A stretch of 64,000 nt of DNA from Haliotispira sp965263485 (GCA_965263485.1 CBDHHO010000004.1:62001-126000); one strand, 5' to 3'. Shown: positions 53,147 to 61,706, counted from the first letter of the stretch. Numbers and translations are program-made. Notes: generated by a model from the sequence alone, not told the origin.

Positions 53147-54667
53147 CTATTTTTTTCGCCAAAAGATTTTGTTGATCCACTGCCTCACATACTGAGGCTG
53201 TGAGACGATCGACCAAATGATAAGCACCACAAATACAACGGATATTGGCCGAGTAATAAATACCGACAGATCACCATCCGATGCCAAGAGTGAACGCCGA
53301 AAATTGGTATCCACCAAGGGGCCTAAGATTGCACCTAAAATCAGCGGTGCTGCTGGTATATTTAATTTGTAGAAGATGATCCCCAACAGACCAAATGCCA
53401 GCATTACATACACATCAAAAATACTAAGGCCAATGGCATAGGCACCCATAACCGATAAAGCGGCAACTATGGGCATCAGAAAAATCGGGCGTACTTTCAA
53501 TATCCTCACCATTAACGACGAAAGTAAGGTGCCAAAAATAAATAGAGCAATCGTTGCCCAGAAGAGCATCGCTGTAATCTCGTAAATAAAATTAGGAAAT
53601 TCAAAACTCAACATAGGGCCGGGCCGGATACCATGTAAGTACATGGCACCCAGCAAAACTGCGGCAGGAGGACTCCCCGGTACGGCTAATGTCAGTAATG
53701 GGATGATAGAGCCTCCGATACATGAATTATTTGCTGTTTCCGAAGCAATAATCCCCTCATAAGAACCACTACCAAATTTTTCAGGTTCTTTACTCGCTCT
53801 TTTTGCCCGGTCATACGAAATCCAAGAAGCAATATCTTCGCCGACTCCCGGAATTGAGCCGATACACACTCCCAAAAGCCCTGAGCGCAGAATATTTACC
53901 TTATTTTTGCCCAGAATTCGGAACATTCCCCGAATATCTGAACGCTTTCGTTCTACCTTCCGAACCTCTGATTTACTGCTATTGCAAAGCATTGAAATCA
54001 CCTGCGGAATACTGAATATCCCTATCATTGCCGGGATGAATGAAACCCCGCTGAGCAAGTTTGATGTATAGACGAAACGCTGATAGCCGTAGATGCCTTC
54101 AATGCCAACCGCCGAAATCAAAAGCCCTAATACAGCTGCAACCCAGCCTTTCAAAGGCTCGCCTCCCGAAGTAAGCGAACCGCAAAGCACCAGGCCAAAG
54201 ACTCCCAACAGAAAAAATTCAGGTGAAGCAAACATCGTTTCGGCAACTTGGCTGATTAATGGAGCAAAGCTGATTAGGCAGATTACTCCTACCAAAGTGC
54301 CCAACATAGAGGCCATGCGAGTAGTAATTAGCGCAAGTTTGGCATCGCCCCGAGCTGCCAAAGGAAAGCCATCTAAAGCCGTAGCCGCCGAGGCTCCCGT
54401 GCCCGGAATATTAAGCAGGATGGCACTGACCGAACCACCAAAAATAGCACCCACATAGATACCAATTAGAATAGGTATGGCCAGAGAGCGATCCATGCCA
54501 AAAGTCAGACTGGATAGCAATGCAATGCCCATTGTAGCAGTGAGGCCGGGCAGGGCTCCGATAATGATGCCCCCCGAAACGCTAGCAGCAATCAAGAGCA
54601 TTACATCGTAACGCAGCATTGCAAAAACTTCTGTTATTAAATGAATAAAAGGCATATAAATTTCCAC
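53147..54667 (-). CDS. tctA: tripartite tricarboxylate transporter, large membrane subunit
   Basis: A 506-aa integral membrane protein with about twelve hydrophobic segments. TctA signatures are GALPGLTATMGIALLSSLTF, AILLNIPGTGASAATALDGF, PGVGEDIASWISYDRAKRAS and ETANNSCIGGSIIPLLTLAV. It imports a carboxylic acid with TctB and the binding protein TctC, driven by an ion gradient. Confidence 0.94.
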   Translation of the reverse strand: MEIYMPFIHLITEVFAMLRYDVMLLIAASVSGGIIIGALPGLTATMGIALLSSLTFGMDRSLAIPILIGIYVGAIFGGSVSAILLNIPGTGASAATALDGFPLAARGDAKLALITTRMASMLGTLVGVICLISFAPLISQVAETMFASPEFFLLGVFGLVLCGSLTSGGEPLKGWVAAVLGLLISAVGIEGIYGYQRFVYTSNLLSGVSFIPAMIGIFSIPQVISMLCNSSKSEVRKVERKRSDIRGMFRILGKNKVNILRSGLLGVCIGSIPGVGEDIASWISYDRAKRASKEPEKFGSGSYEGIIASETANNSCIGGSIIPLLTLAVPGSPPAAVLLGAMYLHGIRPGPMLSFEFPNFIYEITAMLFWATIALFIFGTLLSSLMVRILKVRPIFLMPIVAALSVMGAYAIGLSIFDVYVMLAFGLLGIIFYKLNIPAAPLILGAILGPLVDTNFRRSLLASDGDLSVFITRPISVVFVVLIIWSIVSQPQYVRQWINKIFWRKK

Positions 54668-54689
54668 TTTACAATATTGGAGTTACCAT

Positions 54690-55178
54690 TTATGGCAGAA
54701 TTACCGACATGACATTGCCAAAAAAAAGCCCAATGCTTGCTGATGCAAGGATCGCTATCAGGATCAATAACCAAATATTTTCACGACTTTTGGCTAGGAA
54801 TCGGGCACTCCACATCATCGCAAACACAAACAGAGCTGTAAGTGCATAGTAGTTAACCCAATCTAACAAACCGATATAAACCAATAAAACAAGCACTAGT
54901 AGGCCCATTTTTCTTACTGGCAATAAACAACCTACGTAAGTGTTCTTATCAAACACTAGTCGAAAAATACTACGAGAATTCTTTTTAAGAAACGTAATCA
55001 AACTCAACAGAAGTAAAAATAAGGAACTAGCCAAGGGGAATAAGCCAGGATTCATGTACCATTCAGTTGAAAGCTTAGTAGCCGATTCTGTAAAAATCTG
55101 ACCGGACTGTTGAATGGCAAACACTGAAAACCCCAGCAAGGAAATCACCCATAGGTATTCCAAGATATTTTTGTACAT
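54690..55178 (-). CDS. tctB: tripartite tricarboxylate transporter, small membrane subunit
   Basis: A 162-aa protein with four hydrophobic segments, of TctB size and topology, lying 22 nt upstream of tctA and 21 nt downstream of tctC. Sequence conservation in this family is low, so the call leans on the neighbours and on the PGLFPLASSLFLLLLSL segment. Confidence 0.85.
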   Translation of the reverse strand: MYKNILEYLWVISLLGFSVFAIQQSGQIFTESATKLSTEWYMNPGLFPLASSLFLLLLSLITFLKKNSRSIFRLVFDKNTYVGCLLPVRKMGLLVLVLLVYIGLLDWVNYYALTALFVFAMMWSARFLAKSRENIWLLILIAILASASIGLFFGNVMSVILP

Positions 55179-55199
55179 ATTTTTAAACGACCTATAAAC

Positions 55200-56228
55200 C
55201 TAATTGCGCGGAATACCGAACTTCTCAGGACTATTCGGAGCAATACCCTTGTCGTACACAATCCACGAGAATAGCTTTACCATCTTCTGGTTATAATCTT
55301 TTGCGGCATCTCCTGACAGACCACTTAAGCTCATGTATCGTTGCTTAGCAAACTCTTTCATTTGACTTGATGTTAAAGCCTTTTCAAAAGCTTTGCGGAA
55401 GATATTCTTCACAGCATCCGGCGTATCCTTCTTAATCGCAAGCATGACAGCCTGATTCGCCTTAGGCATATTTGCCATGTCCGGTATAAATTGCGTCACA
55501 GAGGGAATATTTGGATAACCGGGCAAGTCCAAGTTTTCAGGCTCAATAACGGCCAAGGGACGAAGCTTTTTGGCTGCTAAATACTCTGACTGCTCTCCTA
55601 CTCCGGTAAGCACGGCATCAACTTCTCCGTTAAGTGCCGCCAGTATTGATGGATTAGAACCATTGTAGGGGATAAATTTATATTTAAACTTTCCGTACTG
55701 ACCTAAGAGGGTTGCCTTCACATCCCATATACAGCCTGTACTTGAGTTCGCAATTGAAACAGTGCTTGATTTTGCCGCTGCAATCAACTCATTTAAATTT
55801 TTATAAGGCGAATCTGCTGCAACAGAAATAACACTCGGGGTTCCGCCAATTATGTAAGTACTCCAGACATCCATTGGTTGATCAAAAACACCCATAACAT
55901 TAAATGAATACATACCCTCAGTAAAAACGAATACATTGTGACCATCACTAGGAGCTCTAAATACTTGGCTTGCAGCAGCTCCTCCTGCACCTCCCGGTAC
56001 ATTAGAAATCATAATTTTGCTGCCAAGCTCTTTTTCCATTACGGCGGCAATGGCTCTGGCACTGAGATCAGTCCCTCCTCCCGCAGAAGAACCTACAATA
56101 AAATTAATATTTTTCTGAGGATACGCCCCTCCACTTTCTGAATTTCCCATCGCAACTAACGCTGAGCTACCAACATTTCCCAGTAAATATGACAATAAAA
56201 GTACTTGTAACTTTTTCACCCTTTTCAT
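55200..56228 (-). CDS. tctC: tripartite tricarboxylate transporter, substrate-binding protein (Bug family)
   Basis: A 342-aa exported protein with an N-terminal signal segment (VLLLSYLLGNVGSSALVAM). Bug-family motifs are INFIVGSSAGGGTDLSARAI, SNVPGGAGGAAASQVF, and the inter-domain region LIAAAKSSTVSIANSSTG. It captures an organic acid outside the inner membrane and delivers it to TctA/TctB. Which acid cannot be read from the sequence. Confidence 0.92.
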   Translation of the reverse strand: MKRVKKLQVLLLSYLLGNVGSSALVAMGNSESGGAYPQKNINFIVGSSAGGGTDLSARAIAAVMEKELGSKIMISNVPGGAGGAAASQVFRAPSDGHNVFVFTEGMYSFNVMGVFDQPMDVWSTYIIGGTPSVISVAADSPYKNLNELIAAAKSSTVSIANSSTGCIWDVKATLLGQYGKFKYKFIPYNGSNPSILAALNGEVDAVLTGVGEQSEYLAAKKLRPLAVIEPENLDLPGYPNIPSVTQFIPDMANMPKANQAVMLAIKKDTPDAVKNIFRKAFEKALTSSQMKEFAKQRYMSLSGLSGDAAKDYNQKMVKLFSWIVYDKGIAPNSPEKFGIPRN

Positions 56229-56322
56229 TATTTGATACCTCCATTCGATAAAATTACTTTATAAGCAAATAAATAAATATAAAAAAATTATTAAATAGAT
56301 TAGAAAGGAACATTAGCTGAAA

Positions 56323-57321
56323 CTATGCAAGACCAAAAATTGATTTTGCAATCAAACGACGGTTCTCAAGATATTTCTCCGGAGCTAAATGCAGTTTCTG
56401 CTCTTTATTCAATGCTTCCAGCTTCTCAACAATCGCGTCTGTAACTGCACAGTTATCAGCAAAAAACTCTTGGATATCCCAGCGAGTCGGCTGTGCATCA
56501 GTTGTCAAGAAGTCATCATAGCCAAGTTCAATCAAGTGATATAAAAACTCTGTGTACTCCCATACATGCTTTGTCGCAGAAATATAGTCCCAATCCCAAC
56601 GCTTATCGTTGTCATTGATATGGACGTAATAAGCGATGCCCAAGCTATTGAGCAGAGAAATTTCCTCACTAGGGTTTTGTCGGGCATAAATCGAATGACC
56701 AAAGTCAATGGTAACTCCCATGGAGCCCTTTTGAAGACCCAACTTCTGAATAAATACAGCAGTGCGAGTAGCCGTATCAAAGAAACAGGAGCCCCTACTT
56801 TCGCATGGCTTAGGCTCAATAAACAAAGGGATTTCCGGCTTATAACTCGCAGCCGCACCTAGCGTTTCCGTAAAATGTTCCCAAACTTCAGCATAATTTG
56901 TTTGAAAAGCAAACTCATAACCATCTCCCAAAGGACAGCAAGTAACTTTATCTGCTCCAATGGCAACAGCGAAATCTTTGGCTTCCCGTATAATTCCCAC
57001 CGCCCGGTCGCGAGTTTGGCGTGAGACAGAACTGAGACCACCCTGCAAGAATTCTGGCTCGGCTTTCACATTCACATTTACAGCCGCGACACCTAGCTTG
57101 TATTGATCAAGCAACGATCTTGTTTTCTCTGCCGGTTCCACCTCATAAGGGTATACGATCTCTACACCGCTCATCCTTTTTATTGAATTGACTAAAGCAA
57201 ATTTCTGCTCCAGGTTTCGCTCCTCATTATAGTACTGAAACCTATCCTTGGTTCTGCCTAGAAAAGCTGTAATAACAGAATGACGAAACATCAAATCCTC
57301 CTTCTTGAAAATTGCATTCAA
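56323..57321 (-). CDS. xylose-isomerase-like TIM-barrel protein
   Basis: A 332-aa protein, first gene of the leftward operon. Barrel motifs are IPLFIEPKPCESRGSCFFDT, GSMGVTIDFGHSIYARQNPS, YYVHINDNDKRWDWDYI and GYDDFLTTDAQPTRWDIQEF, typical of sugar isomerases/epimerases using a divalent metal. It is distinct from the gene at 52099. The pair suggests the imported acid is an aldonate-type compound that needs isomerisation; this is inference. Confidence 0.83.
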   Translation of the reverse strand: MNAIFKKEDLMFRHSVITAFLGRTKDRFQYYNEERNLEQKFALVNSIKRMSGVEIVYPYEVEPAEKTRSLLDQYKLGVAAVNVNVKAEPEFLQGGLSSVSRQTRDRAVGIIREAKDFAVAIGADKVTCCPLGDGYEFAFQTNYAEVWEHFTETLGAAASYKPEIPLFIEPKPCESRGSCFFDTATRTAVFIQKLGLQKGSMGVTIDFGHSIYARQNPSEEISLLNSLGIAYYVHINDNDKRWDWDYISATKHVWEYTEFLYHLIELGYDDFLTTDAQPTRWDIQEFFADNCAVTDAIVEKLEALNKEQKLHLAPEKYLENRRLIAKSIFGLA

Positions 57322-57434
57322 TAATTACATTATCACATGCATTTTCCCAGTTGTCAACTATTTTTTATAAAATCTGAGTACTCTGTGTATGCACTCTAAA
57401 TTTACCATTGTCTGGGAGTGCTCTTCACTTTAAT

Positions 57435-58187
57435 ATGGGGCCTATGGCAAAGAATGTGTCGAAAAAAATCAGCCGACTCTCTGACTCAACAGATAAAAAC
57501 CTCTACGTGTACAAAATTTTGCGCGAACAGATTCTTGCCGGGGCCATCCCACCCGGCACCAAAATCAAACAAAACGAGCTGGCACAAAAACTGGGGGTAA
57601 GTCGTACCCCCATCATTAACTCGCTCCACAAACTGGAATCAGACGGACTGGTGGACAAGGTGCCCAACGTCGGTTTTTTTGTGCACAAAATGAATATCAA
57701 GGAACTCTTGGATGTTTTTGCCCTTTGGGTGGGCCTGAACGTAGCGGCTATGAGCCAACTGCGCGAAAAAGATATTCGGGAGGAAGATATCCAAGCAGCA
57801 AAAGAAGCCTTTGCTGCTTACACCAGCCTGGCTCCAGGAGAGGGAATTGACCCCTTTGAATACAAAAAAAGCAATTTCCAATTCCACGAGTTACTATTGA
57901 GCTTGGGTTCCAATCAATTGATTTCCAAAATCAATGAACAATTCCAAGTCTTCACCCGTGTATCGCTGGGTGGGCTGCTGCGCAGTCCCGAAGAAACCCT
58001 GCCCGAACACCTGGAAATTATTCAGGCCCTCGAAGAAAAGCGACTGGATGATTTATGCCTGCTACTTTGGGAACACGAGAGAAAGGGCTGCCAGGTACTG
58101 GCCGAGTTGATGAACAAGCTACAGAGCCTGAACTTGCAAATGGATAAACTCTATGTCCACGAGATGTTCCCACTCCCTTGCCCATAG
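57435..58187 (+). CDS. GntR-family regulator (FadR/FCD type)
   Basis: About 250 aa. A winged helix-turn-helix (ILAGAIPPGTKIKQNELAQK, LGVSRTPIINSLHKLESDGL) is followed by an all-helical effector domain (FHELLLSLGSNQLISKINEQ, HLEIIQALEEKRLDDLCLLL). It diverges from the isomerase-tctCBA operon and probably represses it. The start is ATG 57435 or 57444. The stop codon lies inside the hairpin at 58178-58228. Confidence 0.88.
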   Translation: MGPMAKNVSKKISRLSDSTDKNLYVYKILREQILAGAIPPGTKIKQNELAQKLGVSRTPIINSLHKLESDGLVDKVPNVGFFVHKMNIKELLDVFALWVGLNVAAMSQLREKDIREEDIQAAKEAFAAYTSLAPGEGIDPFEYKKSNFQFHELLLSLGSNQLISKINEQFQVFTRVSLGGLLRSPEETLPEHLEIIQALEEKRLDDLCLLLWEHERKGCQVLAELMNKLQSLNLQMDKLYVHEMFPLPCP

Positions 58188-58228
58188 AGAAAGAGCCAAC
58201 ACCGTGTTGGCTCTTTCTCTATGGGCAA
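58178..58228. terminator. bidirectional terminator with a perfect 25-bp stem
   Basis: The 25 bases from 58178 are exactly complementary to the 25 ending at 58228, with a single central base. It lies between convergent genes and includes the gntR stop codon. An A-rich start and T-rich end suit termination both ways. Confidence 0.85.
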
Positions 58229-58233
58229 ACGAA

Positions 58234-58734
58234 TTAGTTCAGAGCTTTCAAAGCAGCGGCGTAGTCCGAGGCCTGATATTTTTTAGCTTGGTAAATATAT
58301 TCCGGTTCGATGCCAACCCTGGGCAGTACCGTTTCCAGCTTCTTTTCGTTGGCCCGGGCATAGGATTCTTCACCGCCCGACACATCGGGAACGCGGGTGA
58401 TGGACTGGCGCAGGAACTGCTGGAGCATTTCCTGCTGCGGCATATCGGCCGGAACCTTGCGAAACACATCGTAGTCGTCCCAAGAATAGATAAAGCGCAC
58501 CGGAGCGCCTAGGTCGCGCAGGGCGCGCACTACCAGTTCAACCGAAATAATCTCGCGGAAATTACCGATATGCACCGTGCCCGAAGGTGTAATTCCCGAA
58601 GCACAGACAAAGGGCTGCCCGGGCTGCTTGCCCAATGAGCGCTCGCGCACAATCCTGCTGGCGCAGATGTCAGCCCAATGATCGCTGAGGGGCTGAGTCT
58701 GTAATTGCTGGTTCTGGTCGGAAGCTGGGTTCAT
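58234..58734 (-). CDS. lysS: N-terminal fragment of class I lysyl-tRNA synthetase
   Basis: A 166-aa protein matching only the N-terminal third of class I LysRS: HWADICASRIVRERSLG, then ASGITPSGTVHIGNFREIIS with the HIGH-like HIGN, VRFIYSWDDYDVFRKVPADM, and LPRVGIEPEYIYQAKKYQAS. It then stops at KALN before a strong terminator. Full class I LysRS has about 500 residues and a KMSKS loop, absent here. It could be a remnant, or a free-standing domain; the open frame and clean terminator leave the second option open. Confidence 0.85.
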   Translation of the reverse strand: MNPASDQNQQLQTQPLSDHWADICASRIVRERSLGKQPGQPFVCASGITPSGTVHIGNFREIISVELVVRALRDLGAPVRFIYSWDDYDVFRKVPADMPQQEMLQQFLRQSITRVPDVSGGEESYARANEKKLETVLPRVGIEPEYIYQAKKYQASDYAAALKALN

Positions 58735-58821
58735 CTGGTCGGCTTTGCCTTAGAATTATGGGACTGCGCTGCGAAAGGCACAATATATCCGGAAGCCCTC
58801 CTGCGGGCAATCTCAGTGCTG

Positions 58822-58871
58822 ATTTTTAGAGGTGCTCTTTTTTAGAGGTGCTCTTAATGGGGACCTCTAAG
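58822..58871. repeat. three adjacent element ends
   Basis: TTTTTAGAGGTGCTC appears twice in tandem, 16 bp apart, followed by an inverted end GGGGACCTCTAAGG at the stop codon of lipoprotein E. It looks like collapsed or nested insertions. Confidence 0.65.
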
Positions 58872-60336
58872 GCTCTATCGGCTGCCGGGTATTGGCAAAG
58901 AGGGGATCAGGGCCCAAGTTGATACTGGGCCACTTGCCCGCGTGAAACGCCCACTGACCCGGCTCCGAGCCAAAATCAAGGTCCGAAAAATCCGCTTGCG
59001 TGGTGCCGGGACCGACCGTGATCTTCGTTCCGTCATTTCCGCTTGTGCTCCCCGAGATGCCGACCAATTCGCGTTCTCCGGGCTTTCCGGAGCTGTAACC
59101 GGCAATATCCCCTCTGAGCGTCTTAGTGCACACAAACGGGAATCGTTTCAGAATATTTGCAGTGAAATTCGAACAAGTTCTTCCCGCCACAAGAAAGCCA
59201 TATGTTTTATCGTCAAAACCGTTCTTCTTTAAGGTACCGCGCATATAGCCCCTAGTAAATGCAGTATTGGTATGGTTTAAGCCCGTTAAACCACCGACAT
59301 TTCCGTTTCCGGTAATCGTACCCCTGTAGAAACCGACAACTTTGCCCTCATCTCCCAGCTGGCCCACCAGGCCGCCGGCACGGTTTAACGTGGCAGTAAG
59401 TTCACCCGTAGCATATCCGAAGATCTCCGGAGCTTCCTTGCCTACGGTGTTCCCCGTCTCCGGAAATCCCGGAAAAAAGACTGCTGTGCCGCCGAGCAGG
59501 CCCCCGATACGAACCTCTCCGGAAGCCCGTAAATCAGTACTATACCCTACGATCTTTCCGTCTGTCCAACCGACCAGTCCGCCGACAAAATTCTTGCCGG
59601 ATACGATCAGGTTTTGAGTATATCCCGTTACATTCCCGAAGCTCGAACCGACCAGACCGCCGACAAAATCTTTACCAACGGATACTTCGAGATCCTTGGC
59701 ATATCCTGTTACGGCTCCGGAACTCCAGCCGACCAGTCCGCCGGTACTTTCCCCTGTACTTTTTACGACATTGTTTGGAGAGTTGCCAAGCACGGCCCCA
59801 CTGACACTGCCGTTGCGGCTGCTGCCCACAATGGCGCCCACATACTCAGCTCCCTGAATATTGACATTGTTCAGGCGGACATTTGAGATTGTGGCATCTT
59901 CGCTCCGCCCAAACAGGCCAACATAGCTTTCATCGGGGCGTTGGATGAAAAGATTGCGAATCGTGTGGCCGTTGCCGTCAAATTTCCCTGTAAAGGGGGT
60001 TCCTTGGAAATCGCTCTGCGTTTTGTTTGTATCGCAGCCGACGGGTTCAAAGCCTTCTGCCGGAAACCCCTCTGTTCCGGGCGCGGGGAACGTGATGTCG
60101 CTGACCAGGTAGTAGTCGCCGGCAAGGTTTTCCCGCATTTTCTGCAGCCCCTGCCATGTGCGTATGGGAACACCACTTCTGGGAGGAGCTTCGGCTATGG
60201 GAGGAGAATCGGAAGAAGATTCGGGCGGATCGCAGGCGACCCATAAAATCAGGGAGCAGAAAAATAAAAGGATAAATGGGCGTGAAATCCCAGCAGAAGA
60301 ATAATTTTCCCTACTATATGGTTTTAATTTTTTCGA
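58867..60336 (-). CDS. cassette lipoprotein E with GLUG repeats (start unresolved)
   Basis: The frame is open from the heptamer tract for 489 codons: KKLKPYSREN, signal RPFILLFFCSLILWVAC (lipobox), a Ser/Pro linker, then GDYYLVSDITFPAPG, FTGKFDGNGHTIRNLF and at least eight GLUG-type repeats (VGGLVGSSFGNVTGYTQNL, FVGGLVGWTDGKIVGYSTDL and similar), typical of surface or adhesin-like proteins. No ATG lies between leader and signal peptide; the first in-frame ATG (60138) is after the lipobox and would give a protein without a signal. Out of frame with the leader ATG as sequenced. Confidence 0.75.
   Translation of the reverse strand, partial: SKKLKPYSRENYSSAGISRPFILLFFCSLILWVACDPPESSSDSPPIAEAPPRSGVPIRTWQGLQKMRENLAGDYYLVSDITFPAPGTEGFPAEGFEPVGCDTNKTQSDFQGTPFTGKFDGNGHTIRNLFIQRPDESYVGLFGRSEDATISNVRLNNVNIQGAEYVGAIVGSSRNGSVSGAVLGNSPNNVVKSTGESTGGLVGWSSGAVTGYAKDLEVSVGKDFVGGLVGSSFGNVTGYTQNLIVSGKNFVGGLVGWTDGKIVGYSTDLRASGEVRIGGLLGGTAVFFPGFPETGNTVGKEAPEIFGYATGELTATLNRAGGLVGQLGDEGKVVGFYRGTITGNGNVGGLTGLNHTNTAFTRGYMRGTLKKNGFDDKTYGFLVAGRTCSNFTANILKRFPFVCTKTLRGDIAGYSSGKPGERELVGISGSTSGNDGTKITVGPGTTQADFSDLDFGSEPGQWAFHAGKWPSINLGPDPLFANTRQPIEP
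60293..60314 (-). promoter_or_regulatory. hairpin between leader E and signal sequence
   Basis: GTAGGGAAAAT faces TATTCTTCTGC on the minus strand. Compared with cassettes A and D, base changes on one arm are partly offset by G-U pairing on the other. Confidence 0.45.
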
Positions 60337-60401
60337 TGAGCGATGAGCGATGAGCGATGAGCGATGAGCGATGAGCGAATTTTACTGAATTTGTGTTCCA
60401 T
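60324..60401 (-). CDS. cassette E leader ORF with six 7-bp repeats
   Basis: The same 25-codon peptide as leaders A, C and D, with AAGGAG upstream, six CGCTCAT units, and the A-run before TAA. Confidence 0.6.
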   Translation of the reverse strand: MEHKFSKIRSSLIAHRSSLIAHRKN

Positions 60402-60423
60402 GGTGCAATACTCCTTGGTATTA

Positions 60424-60469
60424 TTATGCAAAATAATGCATAAAGATGATGTTCCGGCCAAGGTCGGAA
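60424..60469 (-). promoter_or_regulatory. two inverted repeats upstream of leader E
   Basis: TTATGCA/TGCATAA at 60424-60443 and TTCCG...CGGAA at 60452-60469, as in the other cassettes. Confidence 0.55.
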
Positions 60470-60595
60470 TGGTTTTAATAAAAGATGAAATGGGTTTATG
60501 AAATGGCTTGTTCTTCTTAAAGAATATACGATTTCCCCGCGGAGGGCAAGAGAAATTGCAGGAAAATCCCTAAAAATTGGCTTTTTCTGGGGAGG

Positions 60596-60733
60596 CTCCC
60601 ATGCGAGCTGGCGCAGCATGGGAGAAATGGGGAGGCCGTGCGCAGCTAGGCCCGACCTTCCTCTTTTGCGAGCTGGCGCAGCATGGGAGAAATGGGGAGG
60701 GCCGTGCGCAGCTAGGCCCGACCTTCCTTGCAC
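60596..60733. repeat. two copies of the 67-bp repeat between leader E and an Rpn gene
   Basis: GCGAGCTGGCGCAGCATGGGAG occurs at about 60604 and 60669, each followed by GGCCGTGCGCAGCTAGGCCC. It joins directly to the conserved upstream region of cassette E. Confidence 0.85.
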
Positions 60734-60740
60734 AGACTTC

Positions 60741-61637
60741 CTATTTATCCTCTCTCAGCCCGTTAATTTCGCGGTGGCTCAGACCGGTAAATCTCGAAAT
60801 CTGTTCAATCGACAGCCCGGATTCTTTCATTTTTCGGGCAGCTTCACGCCGTTCTTCTTCCCGACCTTCTTCCCGTCCTTCTTCCCGTCCTTCTTCCCGT
60901 CCTTCTTCCCGTCCTTCTTCCCGTCCTTTCTGCCGGATGGTATCTTCGCGATTGCTTTGATCTAGGTTCTGCTTGAGCCGCGCCTCGTATTGCGCTACCA
61001 GGCTCGTGTCCCGGGTGAAATCCTCGTAGGCGCGGTGCGCTTTCTGGATCATTTCATCACTTTCGAGCAGTGTGGTCAGGCCCTCCATGTCGACTCCCTC
61101 CTTGTTGAAATAGGCCACCCATGATCTCAGCGCGGGCCCTTTCAGTTGTTCTTTCTTGGCTTTGGGCAGGCTGATGAAGTGCAGCATGCAGTGCTCGCTC
61201 AGCACTTCGTGGGGCGGCCTCTGTTCTGTGAGCAGAAAGCACTGGTGTGCCTTCCGGCTTTCGGGGAATAAATCGAAATCCAACAGATTGATGCAGATGA
61301 CGGGCTGGAGATCTTTATAAATGGAGCCTTCTTTGAGCTGTTCACTGTAGGATCTGGCCCAGTAGTAGAGGCTGCGGTTCCGGTAGACTTGGTTCCCGAT
61401 GCTCTGCATTTCGATGTTGTAGATTCTGCCCTTTGCGTCTTTGGCCTTGATATCTAGGATGCTTTCTTTCTCTGCTGCGGTATTTTTCAGGTTAAAGGTG
61501 TTGAGCAGGGTGATTTCGGCCACTGGTCCCAGCCCGCAGTCGGAAAGGACGGCGTTGATAAAGCCGAGCGTGAGATCTTTGTGCTGTTCGCTGCCGAACA
61601 GGTAGCGGAAGTAGAAGTCGTTCGTGGGGCTGACCAT
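60741..61637 (-). CDS. Rpn-family PD-(D/E)XK nuclease, second type
   Basis: A 298-aa protein of a different Rpn branch (PDDEXK_2-like): NDFYFRYLFGSEQHKDLTLG, then ESILDIKAKDAKGRIYNIEM with the D...ExQ active site, and NRSLYYWARSYSEQLKEG followed by PVICINLLDFDLFP. The C-terminus is six GREE-type repeats and the tail ARKMKESGLSIEQISRFTGL, almost the same as in the YhgA-type Rpn proteins at 44826 and 48677, although the nuclease cores differ. It lies upstream of cassette E in the same direction, between two blocks of 67-bp repeats. Confidence 0.9.
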   Translation of the reverse strand: MVSPTNDFYFRYLFGSEQHKDLTLGFINAVLSDCGLGPVAEITLLNTFNLKNTAAEKESILDIKAKDAKGRIYNIEMQSIGNQVYRNRSLYYWARSYSEQLKEGSIYKDLQPVICINLLDFDLFPESRKAHQCFLLTEQRPPHEVLSEHCMLHFISLPKAKKEQLKGPALRSWVAYFNKEGVDMEGLTTLLESDEMIQKAHRAYEDFTRDTSLVAQYEARLKQNLDQSNREDTIRQKGREEGREEGREEGREEGREEGREEERREAARKMKESGLSIEQISRFTGLSHREINGLREDK

Positions 61638-61706
61638 GCCTGAATTGTAGCTGCCGGGAAACTGTGGGGCAAGGCCAGCCCGGCATTAGAGCCCCCGGCT
61701 CTGAAA

